From: Bacteroidia bacterium
GTDB taxonomy: Bacteria > Bacteroidota > Bacteroidia > J057
Direction of reading: 5' to 3'
Length of the DNA stretch: 64,000 nt
Assembly (NCBI GenBank): GCA_030430575.1
Contig: JAUIKF010000015.1
Location: 62,001 to 126,000 of the forward strand
The position numbers were made by a program, and so were the translations under genes. Of this stretch, positions 27,494 to 36,313 are shown piece after piece; within the stretch, counting starts at the first letter, position 1, and each line of letters begins with the position of its first letter. The notes under the pieces are model-generated. The model did no database searches. It was given only the letters and a program-made list of their open reading frames with translations, and was not told where the DNA came from.

Positions 27494-29275
27494 TCAATCA
27501 TTTACCACCAATTTCTCCTGATAGTAAAGCTTATCCCCGCCCCGAACCTGCGCGAGGTAAATGCCCGGTGTCAGGCCGTCAAGGGTGAGTCGCTGATGGC
27601 TGTCAGCCGTGCTGAGGGATTGGGAGAGCACCTTACGACCCGTCATGTCGAAGAGGTAAAGGGTGGCGTCTTCAGCGAGTTGATAGTTGAGCGTGAGGGC
27701 GTCGCGAGCAGGATTGGGGTAAAGTCGGAATACAGATTCGGCGTAGGGAAGGGCGGAACGTTCGCCGCAAGGCTTGGCGTAGTAGTTGACCATGTCGGTG
27801 GCGGTACATCCGTGGGCATCCGTCACAGTGAGGGTAAGGTCATAAGAACCAGGTGAAGGCGCCGTGAAAATGGGGTCTTCGATGGCATCATCATCCAAAT
27901 CTCCACCAGGCGTCCAAGCATAGGTGAAAGGCGCATTGCCGCCTGTCACCGTCGCATCGAGCTGGAAGCCTTGCTCCGCACAGATAAAGCCGCCGTCGCC
28001 CGCGTCTACAGTCAGGGTACAGGGGACTCTTTTGATACAAACATTGTCTACCCGAACTTCAAGGGTGTTATTATCCTGATTTTTTCTGACAGGATAGATG
28101 CGGATTCGATTGAAGAAACCATTAGCGTTTACCACGATTTGATTTAGCGGGATTGTCACCCACCCTGGAGCCTGACCTGCCAAAGGCAGATCCCATAACA
28201 GCAATTCGTTTGCTTGTATTGCAGGTACTATATCATTTCCCGTGCAAGCAGTTGTATTGGTCGCTACAATCAGTAAGGCACCGTCTTCTCCATTCGTTCT
28301 CACTTGAATATGCCCTTCCAGATGCATCCCATTTGTAATAAACCCTTCACCGAGAATGCCAAATCCTCGTGCCACCTGATCAAACCACGCTCGCATGCGG
28401 GCATGAGGATTCACGTCAGCTGAAAGGAGCTGAGGGGTACCGTGAGAACACGTCCATAGGGGTACACACCCACTGGTGAAATTATTGCAAGTAGTACTAT
28501 TGACCTCAAAAGTCGGATTATACACCACATTGTCTTCGCACCAATCCTCCTCACAGGCATTGCTCAGGTATACAAATGGGTAATCTACTGTTTGACAAGT
28601 ACCATTGTCTGCCACGACGTAAACACCATTTAATCCATCCCATTCATAAGGGATCGTACATTCTGTCGTGCCTACTTCATCAATAGGGTCTGTGGGGTCT
28701 ATGGCGTTTTCATCAAGCCAGGTATAGGTAATATTCGGATCAGGATTTTGCACGCAATAGGTGAGCAAGTCGCCGGGGCAAGCCAGGTCAGGTTCTACAA
28801 ATGCGCGGACTTGGGGGCCGCAATTGACAGTCAAAAAAACCACATCATTGCAATCGGCAGAAGAACTGCCTACAGGTACCCAGCGAATCCGTATTTCATA
28901 GACGGTCTGCATACCATTTGTACAGGTAAATTCATAGGGCGTGAAGGTCCCAGGATTCGCACAATCAGGCTGGCCCATAGCTGGCCAGTCGAAGATATCC
29001 CCTGGGCCACCCGTCACCAAATCGATCAGGCCAGGGTCGTCACACCCAAAATACTTTTTGACAGGGCCATTATTGGTGAAATCACGGATTTGGAGCCTAA
29101 AATATGTACCTGGTTCGATGGTAATCGTCGTAGCTCCAAGGATGACATCGGTGCCTTCACAGATAGGATCTGCTTTGAGTTCAAGGCTACCTGAACAAGG
29201 GTTTTGCGCTAGACTCATCAACGGCGCGCACAGCAGGAGCAGCGCCCATAAGGCAGTTTGAAGGGAAGTTTTCAT
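27494..29275 (-). CDS. Secreted T9SS cargo with PKD-like domain
   Basis: 593 residues with a signal peptide (TALWALLLLCAPLMSLAQ). The N-terminal part has two Cys-rich Ig-like domains (LKADPICEGTDVILG, VEPDLACPGDLLTYC). The middle, CSHGTPQLLSADVNPHARMR onward to VRVDNVCIKRVPC, resembles a carbohydrate-binding or jelly-roll-like module. A PKD domain follows (FTYAWTPGGDLDDDA...LTVTDAHGCTA), then a type-A sorting domain (RLYPNPARDALTLNY to KLVVND). Extracellular; no enzyme motif. Confidence 0.85.
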   Translation of the reverse strand: MKTSLQTALWALLLLCAPLMSLAQNPCSGSLELKADPICEGTDVILGATTITIEPGTYFRLQIRDFTNNGPVKKYFGCDDPGLIDLVTGGPGDIFDWPAMGQPDCANPGTFTPYEFTCTNGMQTVYEIRIRWVPVGSSSADCNDVVFLTVNCGPQVRAFVEPDLACPGDLLTYCVQNPDPNITYTWLDENAIDPTDPIDEVGTTECTIPYEWDGLNGVYVVADNGTCQTVDYPFVYLSNACEEDWCEDNVVYNPTFEVNSTTCNNFTSGCVPLWTCSHGTPQLLSADVNPHARMRAWFDQVARGFGILGEGFITNGMHLEGHIQVRTNGEDGALLIVATNTTACTGNDIVPAIQANELLLWDLPLAGQAPGWVTIPLNQIVVNANGFFNRIRIYPVRKNQDNNTLEVRVDNVCIKRVPCTLTVDAGDGGFICAEQGFQLDATVTGGNAPFTYAWTPGGDLDDDAIEDPIFTAPSPGSYDLTLTVTDAHGCTATDMVNYYAKPCGERSALPYAESVFRLYPNPARDALTLNYQLAEDATLYLFDMTGRKVLSQSLSTADSHQRLTLDGLTPGIYLAQVRGGDKLYYQEKLVVND

Positions 29276-29298
29276 AAGAAAAAAAGGTTAAAGGATTC

Positions 29299-29327
29299 CC
29301 AGGGAGTTGTGTGCCTACAACTCCTGG
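29299..29327 (-). terminator. Hairpin CCAGGGAGTTGT/ACAACTCCTGG
   Basis: A GC-containing 11-bp stem with a single-base bulge and 6-base loop, between two minus-strand genes. It may terminate the upstream gene or lie in the leader of the downstream one. Confidence 0.45.
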
Positions 29328-29432
29328 AGAAAGTTCATGCCTACTCTGTTTGGAAGAATTATAGATTAATGATTGACTGATTATTAATCTACAATACGTA
29401 AGCTTTTCGGCTGCCGCTTGTTAGATAATTTT

Positions 29433-29467
29433 GAATGAGTGAATGAGTGAATGAGTGAATGAGTGAA
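29433..29467. repeat. (GAATGAGT)4 tandem repeat
   Basis: Four exact octamer units and part of a fifth in the gap between two minus-strand genes. Confidence 0.9.
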
Positions 29468-29520
29468 TTTTGAATAAAGGCCTAATTCTTAATTAACCCT
29501 TAACAATTAACCATTACTCT

Positions 29521-30093
29521 TTACCCTACTTCCACATTCCGCAACGCATACCCGATACTCACGCCAAACCAGGGTCTCCATGCGCGATCTAAACCAGCGC
29601 GATGATTGATGTAGCGGAAAATGGGGCTGTAAATGACCCGGATGACGAGGCCCCCGATGGGGGGAGAATAGCGGTAGCCGATATGAGGGACACCCATGAA
29701 TTTGACCTTGCCGCGAAAGGCAGGGTTACTGGTATTATTGTTTCCCGTGTTGAAGTCAAACTGCATGCGCATGGTAGTGCCAAGTCCGCCTTCCAATTGA
29801 TGCCTACCTTTGCCATAGGATGCTGAGAGACCAACGGGCACAGAGAAATTGTCTAGGTAATTGGGTTCCGGCGCAAAACTAAATCCGCCTTCTCCCACGC
29901 CAACATGCCAATAGAGGCGTGTTTTTTCTGAGAGATGATAACGTCTTTCGTAGTTGAGGGAAATGGTCCAGGTTTGGCCCCCCACTTCAATGTAAAAAGC
30001 ATTTCGGGCTCGGAAAGCGTTATAATTGGTTTCTTGAGCCGTAGCGAAGCAGCAGCTCAGTATGAGGGAGAGGGTGATGAGAAATCGTTTCAT
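29521..30093 (-). CDS. Small outer-membrane beta-barrel-like protein
   Basis: 190 residues with a signal peptide (FLITLSLILSCCFATAQE). The mature part alternates aromatic and small residues in strand-like segments (AFYIEVGGQTWTISLNYERRY, LGTTMRMQFDFN, HIGYRYSPP, LVIRVIYSPIFRY, WFGVSIGYALR), as in small 8-strand barrels or porin-family lipid-binding barrels. I recognise no specific family. Probably outer membrane. Confidence 0.7.
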   Translation of the reverse strand: MKRFLITLSLILSCCFATAQETNYNAFRARNAFYIEVGGQTWTISLNYERRYHLSEKTRLYWHVGVGEGGFSFAPEPNYLDNFSVPVGLSASYGKGRHQLEGGLGTTMRMQFDFNTGNNNTSNPAFRGKVKFMGVPHIGYRYSPPIGGLVIRVIYSPIFRYINHRAGLDRAWRPWFGVSIGYALRNVEVG

Positions 30094-30146
30094 TAGATAG
30101 GGATTAAGTAGTTTATGGCACTGTCCTTCTTGCTATTTGAACCCCT

Positions 30147-30355
30147 GCCAAAGCCTTTGGCTTTGGCGTCACTCCTTCGACAAGCTCAGGACATGCCTCA
30201 AGAGGGGACTTTAGAAAATGGCAAAGCCATTTTGAGGCTCGTTAGCCCTCCCTCGCGAGGGAGGGCGTCGTAACGAAAGGGTGGGTTCAATAAGACAAAG
30301 GCGAAGCCTTTCAATGTCATCTTCTTTTGGTGCTCCAAATGACGCCAAGGCGTCA
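30147..30355. repeat. Cluster of five different perfect palindromes
   Basis: In order: GCCAAAGCC/GGCTTTGGC (30147-30167); AAAATGGC/GCCATTTT (30215-30233) nested in GCCTCAA/TTGAGGC; the 20-bp palindrome CCCTCCCTCGCGAGGGAGGG (30246-30265); AAAGGC/GCCTTT (30297-30311); TGACGCC/GGCGTCA (30340-30355). A CCTTCGACAAGCTCAGG repeat lies at about 30176-30192. They fill most of the gap between two minus-strand genes. Confidence 0.8.
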
Positions 30356-30366
30356 GGGATGGAAAA

Positions 30367-31986
30367 TCAATTTTTCATCAACATAAAAAACCGATCCTGC
30401 CCGTCCATCGTCACGCGCAGCCAATACGGCCCCTGGGCCAGATGATAAGGAAGCTCAAAACTCCGTTCATAGGTGCCTTCTGGCTGGAATTCCTGGCGGA
30501 AAAAAGTCGCAGCCCTGCGCCCTTGCATGTCAAGCAATGACATGCTAACTGTCTGACTACGAGCTAGTTCATATATGACTTTGAGGTCTGTGTCAAAAGG
30601 ATTGGGGTAGGTGAGGAAAGAAATCGTTGTTTGGGGCATATCGGTAATGGCTGAAGTGATCGGCGCGTCATTCACATAGCGGCATATAAAGAAATCATGA
30701 AAAAAAGCGGTATCCGTAACCACGCCTACCGTCACAATCTTGCCATCGGGTTGTAGCGCACCCGCATACCCTCTGACAAATTTGTTGGGCATATAAACAG
30801 TCGCAGATGCCAGAACGCCAAATTCTGCGTCAGGCTTCCCGTTGGGTAGCAGGCGCATCACCAGGGCATCTGCCAACCCCGCACCTAGTGGACGGTATTC
30901 TCCTATCAAGAGAATCCTGCCATCTTCTTGTAAGATCATATCATTTATCTCTTGGCGCGGATAAGGGTCGCCCCCAAGACCCATGGTTCCATAAGTGGAA
31001 TCAACCTGGCCGTCTGGCTCCAGCTTGAGGACAAAACCTTCAATATTGGAGAAAGATTGCCCGGCCGCATAGATGGAGCCGTCTGGCGCTATGGCTAGTT
31101 TTTTGATTTCCTCACGATTGGTAGAGAAGTCAAATGCTACGTGGCCTGAATCAGCGAAAGTAGAGTCCAGCAGGCCTGCAGCCGTTAGCCGTGCGATACG
31201 AAATTGGTAGTTGACACGTGCAGGACCCAGCTCCAGGCCCTCCCTCGCAGCCATGACGATCTTGCCATCTGGCTGAAGTGCCATGGTATTGACCTGGGTG
31301 CCGAACTTCGTGATCAGGAAAAAATCATCTTGATAAACGCCATTATACCCAAACCCAAAGTCCCGTTGTCCGTCGGGATGATACCGAGAGAGGTGAACGG
31401 TAGACTCTCTATCTCGGGACGCATCATAGGCCAAGACCAAGATCTTGCCATCGGGTTGTACCAACAGGTCTGTTTGGAGGACAGTGGAATTCTGAAAAGG
31501 TTGTAAAAGAAATCCATTCCAGTGGAAAGAAGAATCTAGGGTGCCATCTGGCCAAAGGCGAGCGATAAAAATGCCTTTGTTCACGGCTCCCCAGACGAGA
31601 TAATTGCCTGCGACAAGGATTTTGCCATCAGCTTGCAAAGCGATAGAGTTGGTTTTGATATTTGAATTGGCTAATCCTAAATCATGATACAGGGCCCCGT
31701 TATCTGCAAAGGTGCTGTCCAGTTGGCCATCAGGATTAAAACCCCAAAGTGCCAGTTTGCTTTCTGCATTGGCATTTTGAGTCATTTCAAAACTGGCTAT
31801 TATCTTGCCGTTGGTTTGCACGACTACATCAGTGCCGATGATATTGGTCGGTTGAGTAGAGATCAGCCCCACACCGCCGTTGGCAAAGGTAGTGTCCAGG
31901 ATGCCTACTAATTGCGCAGAAGCATAGCTAAAAAGTAGGCATACCCATCCCACAAGGATTACTCCTTTTTTCATTAATAATTTCAT
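30367..31986 (-). CDS. Secreted delta-60 repeat protein with T9SS sorting domain
   Basis: 539 residues with a signal peptide (GVILVGWVCLLFSYASAQ). About seven delta-60-type repeats alternate two blocks: LxxDGxxDxxFxxxG and (A/V)xQxDGKIxxxG (for example FNPDGQLDSTFADNG and ALQADGKILVAGNY), likely a beta-propeller. The C-terminus is a type-A sorting domain (LTYPNPFDTDLKVIYEL to RFFMLMKN). M1 or M5 may be the true start. Surface or secreted; function unknown. Confidence 0.87.
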   Translation of the reverse strand: MKLLMKKGVILVGWVCLLFSYASAQLVGILDTTFANGGVGLISTQPTNIIGTDVVVQTNGKIIASFEMTQNANAESKLALWGFNPDGQLDSTFADNGALYHDLGLANSNIKTNSIALQADGKILVAGNYLVWGAVNKGIFIARLWPDGTLDSSFHWNGFLLQPFQNSTVLQTDLLVQPDGKILVLAYDASRDRESTVHLSRYHPDGQRDFGFGYNGVYQDDFFLITKFGTQVNTMALQPDGKIVMAAREGLELGPARVNYQFRIARLTAAGLLDSTFADSGHVAFDFSTNREEIKKLAIAPDGSIYAAGQSFSNIEGFVLKLEPDGQVDSTYGTMGLGGDPYPRQEINDMILQEDGRILLIGEYRPLGAGLADALVMRLLPNGKPDAEFGVLASATVYMPNKFVRGYAGALQPDGKIVTVGVVTDTAFFHDFFICRYVNDAPITSAITDMPQTTISFLTYPNPFDTDLKVIYELARSQTVSMSLLDMQGRRAATFFRQEFQPEGTYERSFELPYHLAQGPYWLRVTMDGQDRFFMLMKN

Positions 31987-32047
31987 GATCTTATGGTTTC
32001 AATAATACAACTGACCATAAGACGAAACGCGCGAAATCACATCACCA

Positions 32048-32082
32048 TTTTTTTTATTTTTTAGGAAAAAAAATAAAAAAAA
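32048..32082 (-). terminator. AT-rich terminator hairpin overlapping a stop codon
   Basis: TTTTTTTTATTTTTT (32048-32062) pairs with its complement (32068-32082). The TAA stop of the CHAT gene (32054-32056) and the codons for its last residues PKK lie in the stem. Confidence 0.6.
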
Positions 32083-34843
32083 GTAGAAAAAGGATGAGGC
32101 CACTGATGAGGATATAAGGCCAAAAGGGCCGTTTCTGAAGCTCATAATCTGCTCCCCAATGCGCGAAATTCGCCCAAAAATAGGGATGTGCCAGCGAAGG
32201 GGTGGCTTGCGCCAAAAAATCTCTTCTCGCCTGTCCAAAGGCTTTGCCAGAATAGGCTCCATCCTGTAGGTAGCGATAAAAAGCAGGGAAAATCCGGTCC
32301 GTCACCCGCGCATCTGCCTTCCAGCGACTGGACAGCACCGTGGCTGCGCCCGCATATCGAAATGCTCGGCTGAGACTCATCAGACCTTCGCCCGCTTCCA
32401 GCTTGCCATCTCCCACTTCACACGCGGCAAGGCTGATCAGGCTATTGAGGAGCTGCATATTGTAGAGTTCGTGACTATACAGGCGCGTATCTGCGCTGTC
32501 CGAAAGGGGGAATTGCAAATAGGCCAAAGACGGATTGGCGGTGTCGCTCTGCCCGTGAAGGGCCAGATGAAGCATGCCATATTGCTCGGCATAGGTATTG
32601 AAATGCGCTTTGGTCGCGTCAGAGAAGTCTTTTCCAGGTGCTTCCGTGAGCAAAGTGGCAGGGACGTTTTTATTCTGTGGAATGGTCAGATTTCCCGTGT
32701 ATGCCGGGGCAAAAACAGCTAATTCGGGTTCAGGGGCATGTTTAGCGGTAGGCAATTGCAATAAGGATAGCGCATGTGCATAGCGCACATCTATCTGCGT
32801 CGCGAGGTAAGGCAAGCCACGAAAAGTAGTGGCATCTGTTTTTTCGGATAAAAGGGCTTCAAAAGGAAGCGAAGCCAATTTCCCATCGGGAATGATGATG
32901 AGTTGGGCGGGGGAGATGCCTGCTAACGGCTTGGAAAGCCATTGTTGGTAGCCTTGGGCTGCCAATCGAATGAAGCGACTGACTGTCTCTTCTGCGTAGT
33001 CTACCGTTTGGAGAAGGGCCAATAAATCATTCAGTTGTTGACTGACAAGTGGCGTCAGCGCAATCTGATAGAACTCAATTTTCCCTTGAAAATACCTTAA
33101 GGAATACCCCTGATTTTTGCCCCAAAAATAGGCGATGCTTGCTGTCTGCCTCGGCAAGTCACGGAGTTGATGAAGCAGCTCCTTTTCATCGATTGCCTCG
33201 ACAGCCCCAAATGCGGGCCATTCTTCGGCCAACTGCTTGCGAAAAGCGACATAGGCTTCTCTCGCCGAAAAAAGTGCTTCGATAGCCGCTTGTACCTCTG
33301 TATCACTTCCTTGCTCTCGCTTCAGCAAAGCCTCTTTTTGCCCCAATATGCCAATTTCTATCCTGAAATTTTCATCCTTGATCTGCAAACTATCCGGCAA
33401 CTCCTGCCACTTCTGACTCCGCTGTCTTTCGGTATACAAAATACCCGTCTGGTAGCGCTCCATCCACAGCAATGCTTGTCGGAGATAGTCCTCATTTTGC
33501 GTTGCTTGATGCAAGGCATAGCAGGTCCCCAGGGCTGCTTCAAAAAGGTCCTGCATGGAGCGATTCAGCACGAGCTTATTCGCTTCTTCTATGCGCTCTT
33601 CCCGCAATTGGTGGAAAAGGCCATAGGCCAATTCACAAGCTTCAACTCCCTTTTTAAGCTTAGGGAGTTCTTTGTGTTGGGTAAATTCGTCTAGGTAGGC
33701 AAATGTCTTCGCTGACAAAATGGGGATTGCATCCGCCTGGAACAGAATCTCCTGCCGATCAGGCAGTTCCTTGCCTTTCCCTGCTTTGCTAGATAAGTGC
33801 CCAAAAGCGTAAGTAAAATGCTGATGCGCACTGTCAAACTCTGCCATTCGCGCGTATTGCTGCCCGATCTGGCGCTCGCCACGGGCGAGGTCTTGAAAGT
33901 ATTTGCTATCGATCTCCTTCCGTAGTATTTGAGCCTGTTGGTAAGCGTGTAATGCTTTTGCAGCTTCTCCTATTACGCTGAAAATATCTCCCCATAACTC
34001 CTGGACGCGTTGCGGTTTATACCTTCTCCCTTCTGAATTGGCTTGTTCCACCAACGTCAGGTAATGCTTCGCACTGTCGATTTTTCCCTCATCCACAAAA
34101 CTTTGTGCAATCCCTAGGCCTGCATTGATATGATATCTTTTGGAGGAGTGGTTCCAGATCTTTCGGTAGGCATCCCTACTTTCGACTATGTTTCCCAGTT
34201 GTGCCTGGGCCCATCCTAGCCCTGAAAAAGCCGTAGCGAAATTAGGCGTAATGCTGAGCGCTTTTTGATAATAAGAAATGGCCATCAGCCAGTCCGCTTC
34301 TGATTGATAAATGCCCCCGATAGCCGAATAAATAGCGGTAATGACATAGGTTGAAGGCTTTTTATCTGCTAAATTGATCGCCAATGACCTTTCTAAATAC
34401 CGTTTGGCTAGATCTTGCTGGCCAAGCCTTTTCAAAAAGGAACTTCTATTTTGTAGCGCATCTGCGTAGTAAAAGGAGTTCTGAGAAAGCAACAGAGGAA
34501 TACTGTCTACAGCTTCCTTGCTATAGACATTGGCCTGGTCAAACGGCACTTTACTCCTGAAAGCGGCACGCACCAGGCCATTATATGCCAAGGCATAACA
34601 TTTCCCTGCTTCTAACGCTTTGGCTTCTCCAATATATTCCTTGAAAAAGCCCATCGCAGAATCAGGATAATGCCTGATCAGCTTGACACTTGCTCGCGTT
34701 TTCTGGAGCAATGTGTCGATCGCCAGGTTGTCCTGCGCATACAGGCTTGAAAACATCAAGGGGATCAGCACGGCAAGCCATACCGATCCTTTGATCCAGG
34801 TTTTGTAGGTCCGACTTTCAAAGTCGGACCTACGGTTTTCCAT
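32054..34843 (-). CDS. Membrane-anchored TPR-CHAT caspase-like protease
   Basis: 929 residues from ATG 34843; the longer frame upstream encodes only repeat sequence. A leader helix (IKGSVWLAVLIPLMFSSLYAQ) is followed by TPR repeats (about 60-430, for example AISYYQKALSITPNFATAFSGLGWAQAQLG), a coiled-coil-like linker, and a C-terminal CHAT domain: LIIIPDGKLASLPFEALL, then MLHLALHGQ with the catalytic His (about 757) and SLAACEVGDG with the catalytic Cys (about 807), then GAATVLSSRW. A final membrane helix (WPYILISGLILFLLFFIFF) anchors it. A cleaved or anchoring leader plus C-terminal helix puts the protease on the periplasmic side if the C-terminus is cytoplasmic. CHAT proteases act after TPR sensing, e.g. 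in programmed death or gasdermin-type defence, but the partner here is unknown. A palindromic repeat encodes part of the leader (RRSDFESRTY). Confidence 0.88.
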   Translation of the reverse strand: MENRRSDFESRTYKTWIKGSVWLAVLIPLMFSSLYAQDNLAIDTLLQKTRASVKLIRHYPDSAMGFFKEYIGEAKALEAGKCYALAYNGLVRAAFRSKVPFDQANVYSKEAVDSIPLLLSQNSFYYADALQNRSSFLKRLGQQDLAKRYLERSLAINLADKKPSTYVITAIYSAIGGIYQSEADWLMAISYYQKALSITPNFATAFSGLGWAQAQLGNIVESRDAYRKIWNHSSKRYHINAGLGIAQSFVDEGKIDSAKHYLTLVEQANSEGRRYKPQRVQELWGDIFSVIGEAAKALHAYQQAQILRKEIDSKYFQDLARGERQIGQQYARMAEFDSAHQHFTYAFGHLSSKAGKGKELPDRQEILFQADAIPILSAKTFAYLDEFTQHKELPKLKKGVEACELAYGLFHQLREERIEEANKLVLNRSMQDLFEAALGTCYALHQATQNEDYLRQALLWMERYQTGILYTERQRSQKWQELPDSLQIKDENFRIEIGILGQKEALLKREQGSDTEVQAAIEALFSAREAYVAFRKQLAEEWPAFGAVEAIDEKELLHQLRDLPRQTASIAYFWGKNQGYSLRYFQGKIEFYQIALTPLVSQQLNDLLALLQTVDYAEETVSRFIRLAAQGYQQWLSKPLAGISPAQLIIIPDGKLASLPFEALLSEKTDATTFRGLPYLATQIDVRYAHALSLLQLPTAKHAPEPELAVFAPAYTGNLTIPQNKNVPATLLTEAPGKDFSDATKAHFNTYAEQYGMLHLALHGQSDTANPSLAYLQFPLSDSADTRLYSHELYNMQLLNSLISLAACEVGDGKLEAGEGLMSLSRAFRYAGAATVLSSRWKADARVTDRIFPAFYRYLQDGAYSGKAFGQARRDFLAQATPSLAHPYFWANFAHWGADYELQKRPFWPYILISGLILFLLFFIFFPKK
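34805..34833. repeat. Palindrome GTAGGTCCGACTT inside the CHAT leader
   Basis: The 13-bp arms 34805-34817 and 34821-34833 are perfect complements around TCA. It is in frame in the CHAT gene, just before the hydrophobic leader helix. GTAGGTCCGACTT-type palindromes look like dispersed REP elements. Confidence 0.75.
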
Positions 34844-34912
34844 GGTTTTTGTCAGAGAACCTGTTTTATGATTTGGCTCATCGAGGGTATTAGTGGAGGC
34901 AAGAAGAAAGAA

Positions 34913-34980
34913 CCACAGATTACCCAGATTCCCACAGATTTTCTGCTTTAATCCGTGCAAATCTGTGTAATCCATGGTGA
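34913..34980. repeat. CACAGATT repeat, direct plus inverted copy
   Basis: CCACAGATTACCCAGATTCCCACAGATT is followed by the complementary AATCCGTGCAAATCTGTGTAATCCATGG, so the pair can form a long hairpin. It is a member of the family at 4088, 24613, 37823 and 50860. Confidence 0.75.
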
Positions 34981-35075
34981 ATGTTAGGGGTAAAGTGATC
35001 ATTATACTAAATGTCTCGATGAACCAACTCTTTTTCACTTTTCCTAATTAAATATCGTGTCCTTACAACTAAGTT

Positions 35076-35203
35076 GTCATTTCGACCAACGGGAGAAATC
35101 CAACATGCCCTTCCGAATGGTTGTTTACAGGCTTCTAGACCACATTGTTAGATTTCTCCTCCCTTCGACGTGGCTCAGGGCAGGCTAGACTCGTCGAAAT
35201 GAC
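35076..35203. repeat. GTCATTTCGAC long hairpin repeat
   Basis: GTCATTTCGAC at the left pairs with GTCGAAATGAC at 35193-35203, and GGGAGAAATC/GATTTCTCC pair inside. A CCCTTCGACGTGGCTCAGGG variant of the CCTGAGC...GAAGGG family is embedded. It fills the gap between the 35241 gene end and the CHAT gene leader. Confidence 0.7.
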
Positions 35204-35240
35204 CTTTTAGAAAAGGTGTGAAAACTTTTTCCACACGATT

Positions 35241-36110
35241 TTAATCAACCTTTACCAATTTCTTGGTTTTGGGAGGGTGTAATCCATCTTCAATTCGCAG
35301 GAAATAGCATCCTGGTGAAAGCTGGGAGGTATCCCAAGATTGATTCATTTGCCCTTCTCCCATCATTTTATTTCCTAAAAAACGTCCATCTGAAGACCAT
35401 AAACTCAGGCGGATAGTGCCTGCCTCGTGTTGCTTGTGAAGGGAAAGACTTGAAGTAAAAGGATTGGGAGAGACAGTAAGGAATTCCATCTCGCGGGTGC
35501 TTTTATCCGCAAAACGTCCTCCTCCGCCTCCGTTGTTGATATTTCCGCCTACGCAAATATCAGAGGTGATGAGACCATTGGTATATATGACTTCTACCGG
35601 ACCATTCAGGACTTTGCCTTTTACGATATATTTAAATACAATCTGATCATCTGTGGGATAATTGGGGGGTAAACCTACAGACCAAGGTAAAGTAAAAGAA
35701 AGCAGGTAGCTTGCTGGGGGGTGGTAGGAATACGTATACGGTACAAGGGGGGTGCCTGAGCCGGTAAGGTCGAATTGGAGCGTATAGGGATTTCCAGTGC
35801 CTCCTGGATGATTAATGTTGAGTAAATTTCCTGCATTATCCTCTACTCTAAAGATAAAGCGAATTTCCTCATAAACGGTGTTACTCAAATAAATAAAAAA
35901 CTCGTCATTAAACTCAAGCGTTCCTGTGCTATCTGGCTTAAAGCAATCAGGAAAATAAATAGGCGGAGGGGTGTTCGTTGTTCCGCTTTGAGGATGCCCG
36001 TCATTGTCTTCGACGATGATAATCCGGTCTTCGTCATCTGCCCATACGGGCAAAAATGCAATCAATAAGCCCAATAGGGCGAGCAGGTTGAAATAAGTTT
36101 GTCTATTCAT
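35241..36110 (-). CDS. Secreted T9SS cargo protein, unknown
   Basis: 289 residues with a signal peptide (YFNLLALLGLLIAFLPVWA). The mature part starts with an acidic stretch (DDEDRIIIVEDNDG), then a beta-rich domain without recognised family, a Gly linker (NNGGGGGRFADK) and a type-A sorting domain (LTVSPNPFTSSLSL to KKLVKVD). It lies directly upstream of the CHAT gene on the same strand and divergent from the ECF sigma gene, so it may belong to that regulatory unit; the link is only positional. Confidence 0.8.
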   Translation of the reverse strand: MNRQTYFNLLALLGLLIAFLPVWADDEDRIIIVEDNDGHPQSGTTNTPPPIYFPDCFKPDSTGTLEFNDEFFIYLSNTVYEEIRFIFRVEDNAGNLLNINHPGGTGNPYTLQFDLTGSGTPLVPYTYSYHPPASYLLSFTLPWSVGLPPNYPTDDQIVFKYIVKGKVLNGPVEVIYTNGLITSDICVGGNINNGGGGGRFADKSTREMEFLTVSPNPFTSSLSLHKQHEAGTIRLSLWSSDGRFLGNKMMGEGQMNQSWDTSQLSPGCYFLRIEDGLHPPKTKKLVKVD

Positions 36111-36195
36111 GTGATAATGGTTTTTACAAAATTAAACAATAACTTTACACTACGTGCAAAGAATTGTGGACACCATTCACATGATTTGTACCGAT

Positions 36196-36220
36196 AAAGC
36201 CTCCATGCCGGGAGGCTTTT
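36196..36220 (+). terminator. Orphan rho-independent terminator
   Basis: AAAGCCTCC (36196-36204) pairs with GGAGGCTTT (36211-36219) around ATGCCG, followed by TTCTT. It lies between two divergent genes, so no protein gene should need it; it may end a short RNA starting near 36140. Confidence 0.7.
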
Positions 36221-36313
36221 CTTAATTAGTCAATCAATAATCTATCAATTAATAATTCCTCTACCCTTAACACGGTTCCCTTTGAGTGGACATCACCAGT
36301 AACTCCCAAAAAA

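Noticed and set aside
34844-35038. Upstream extension of the CHAT gene frame
   Set aside because: It is translated from the CACAGATT repeat; a normal leader starts at ATG 34843.
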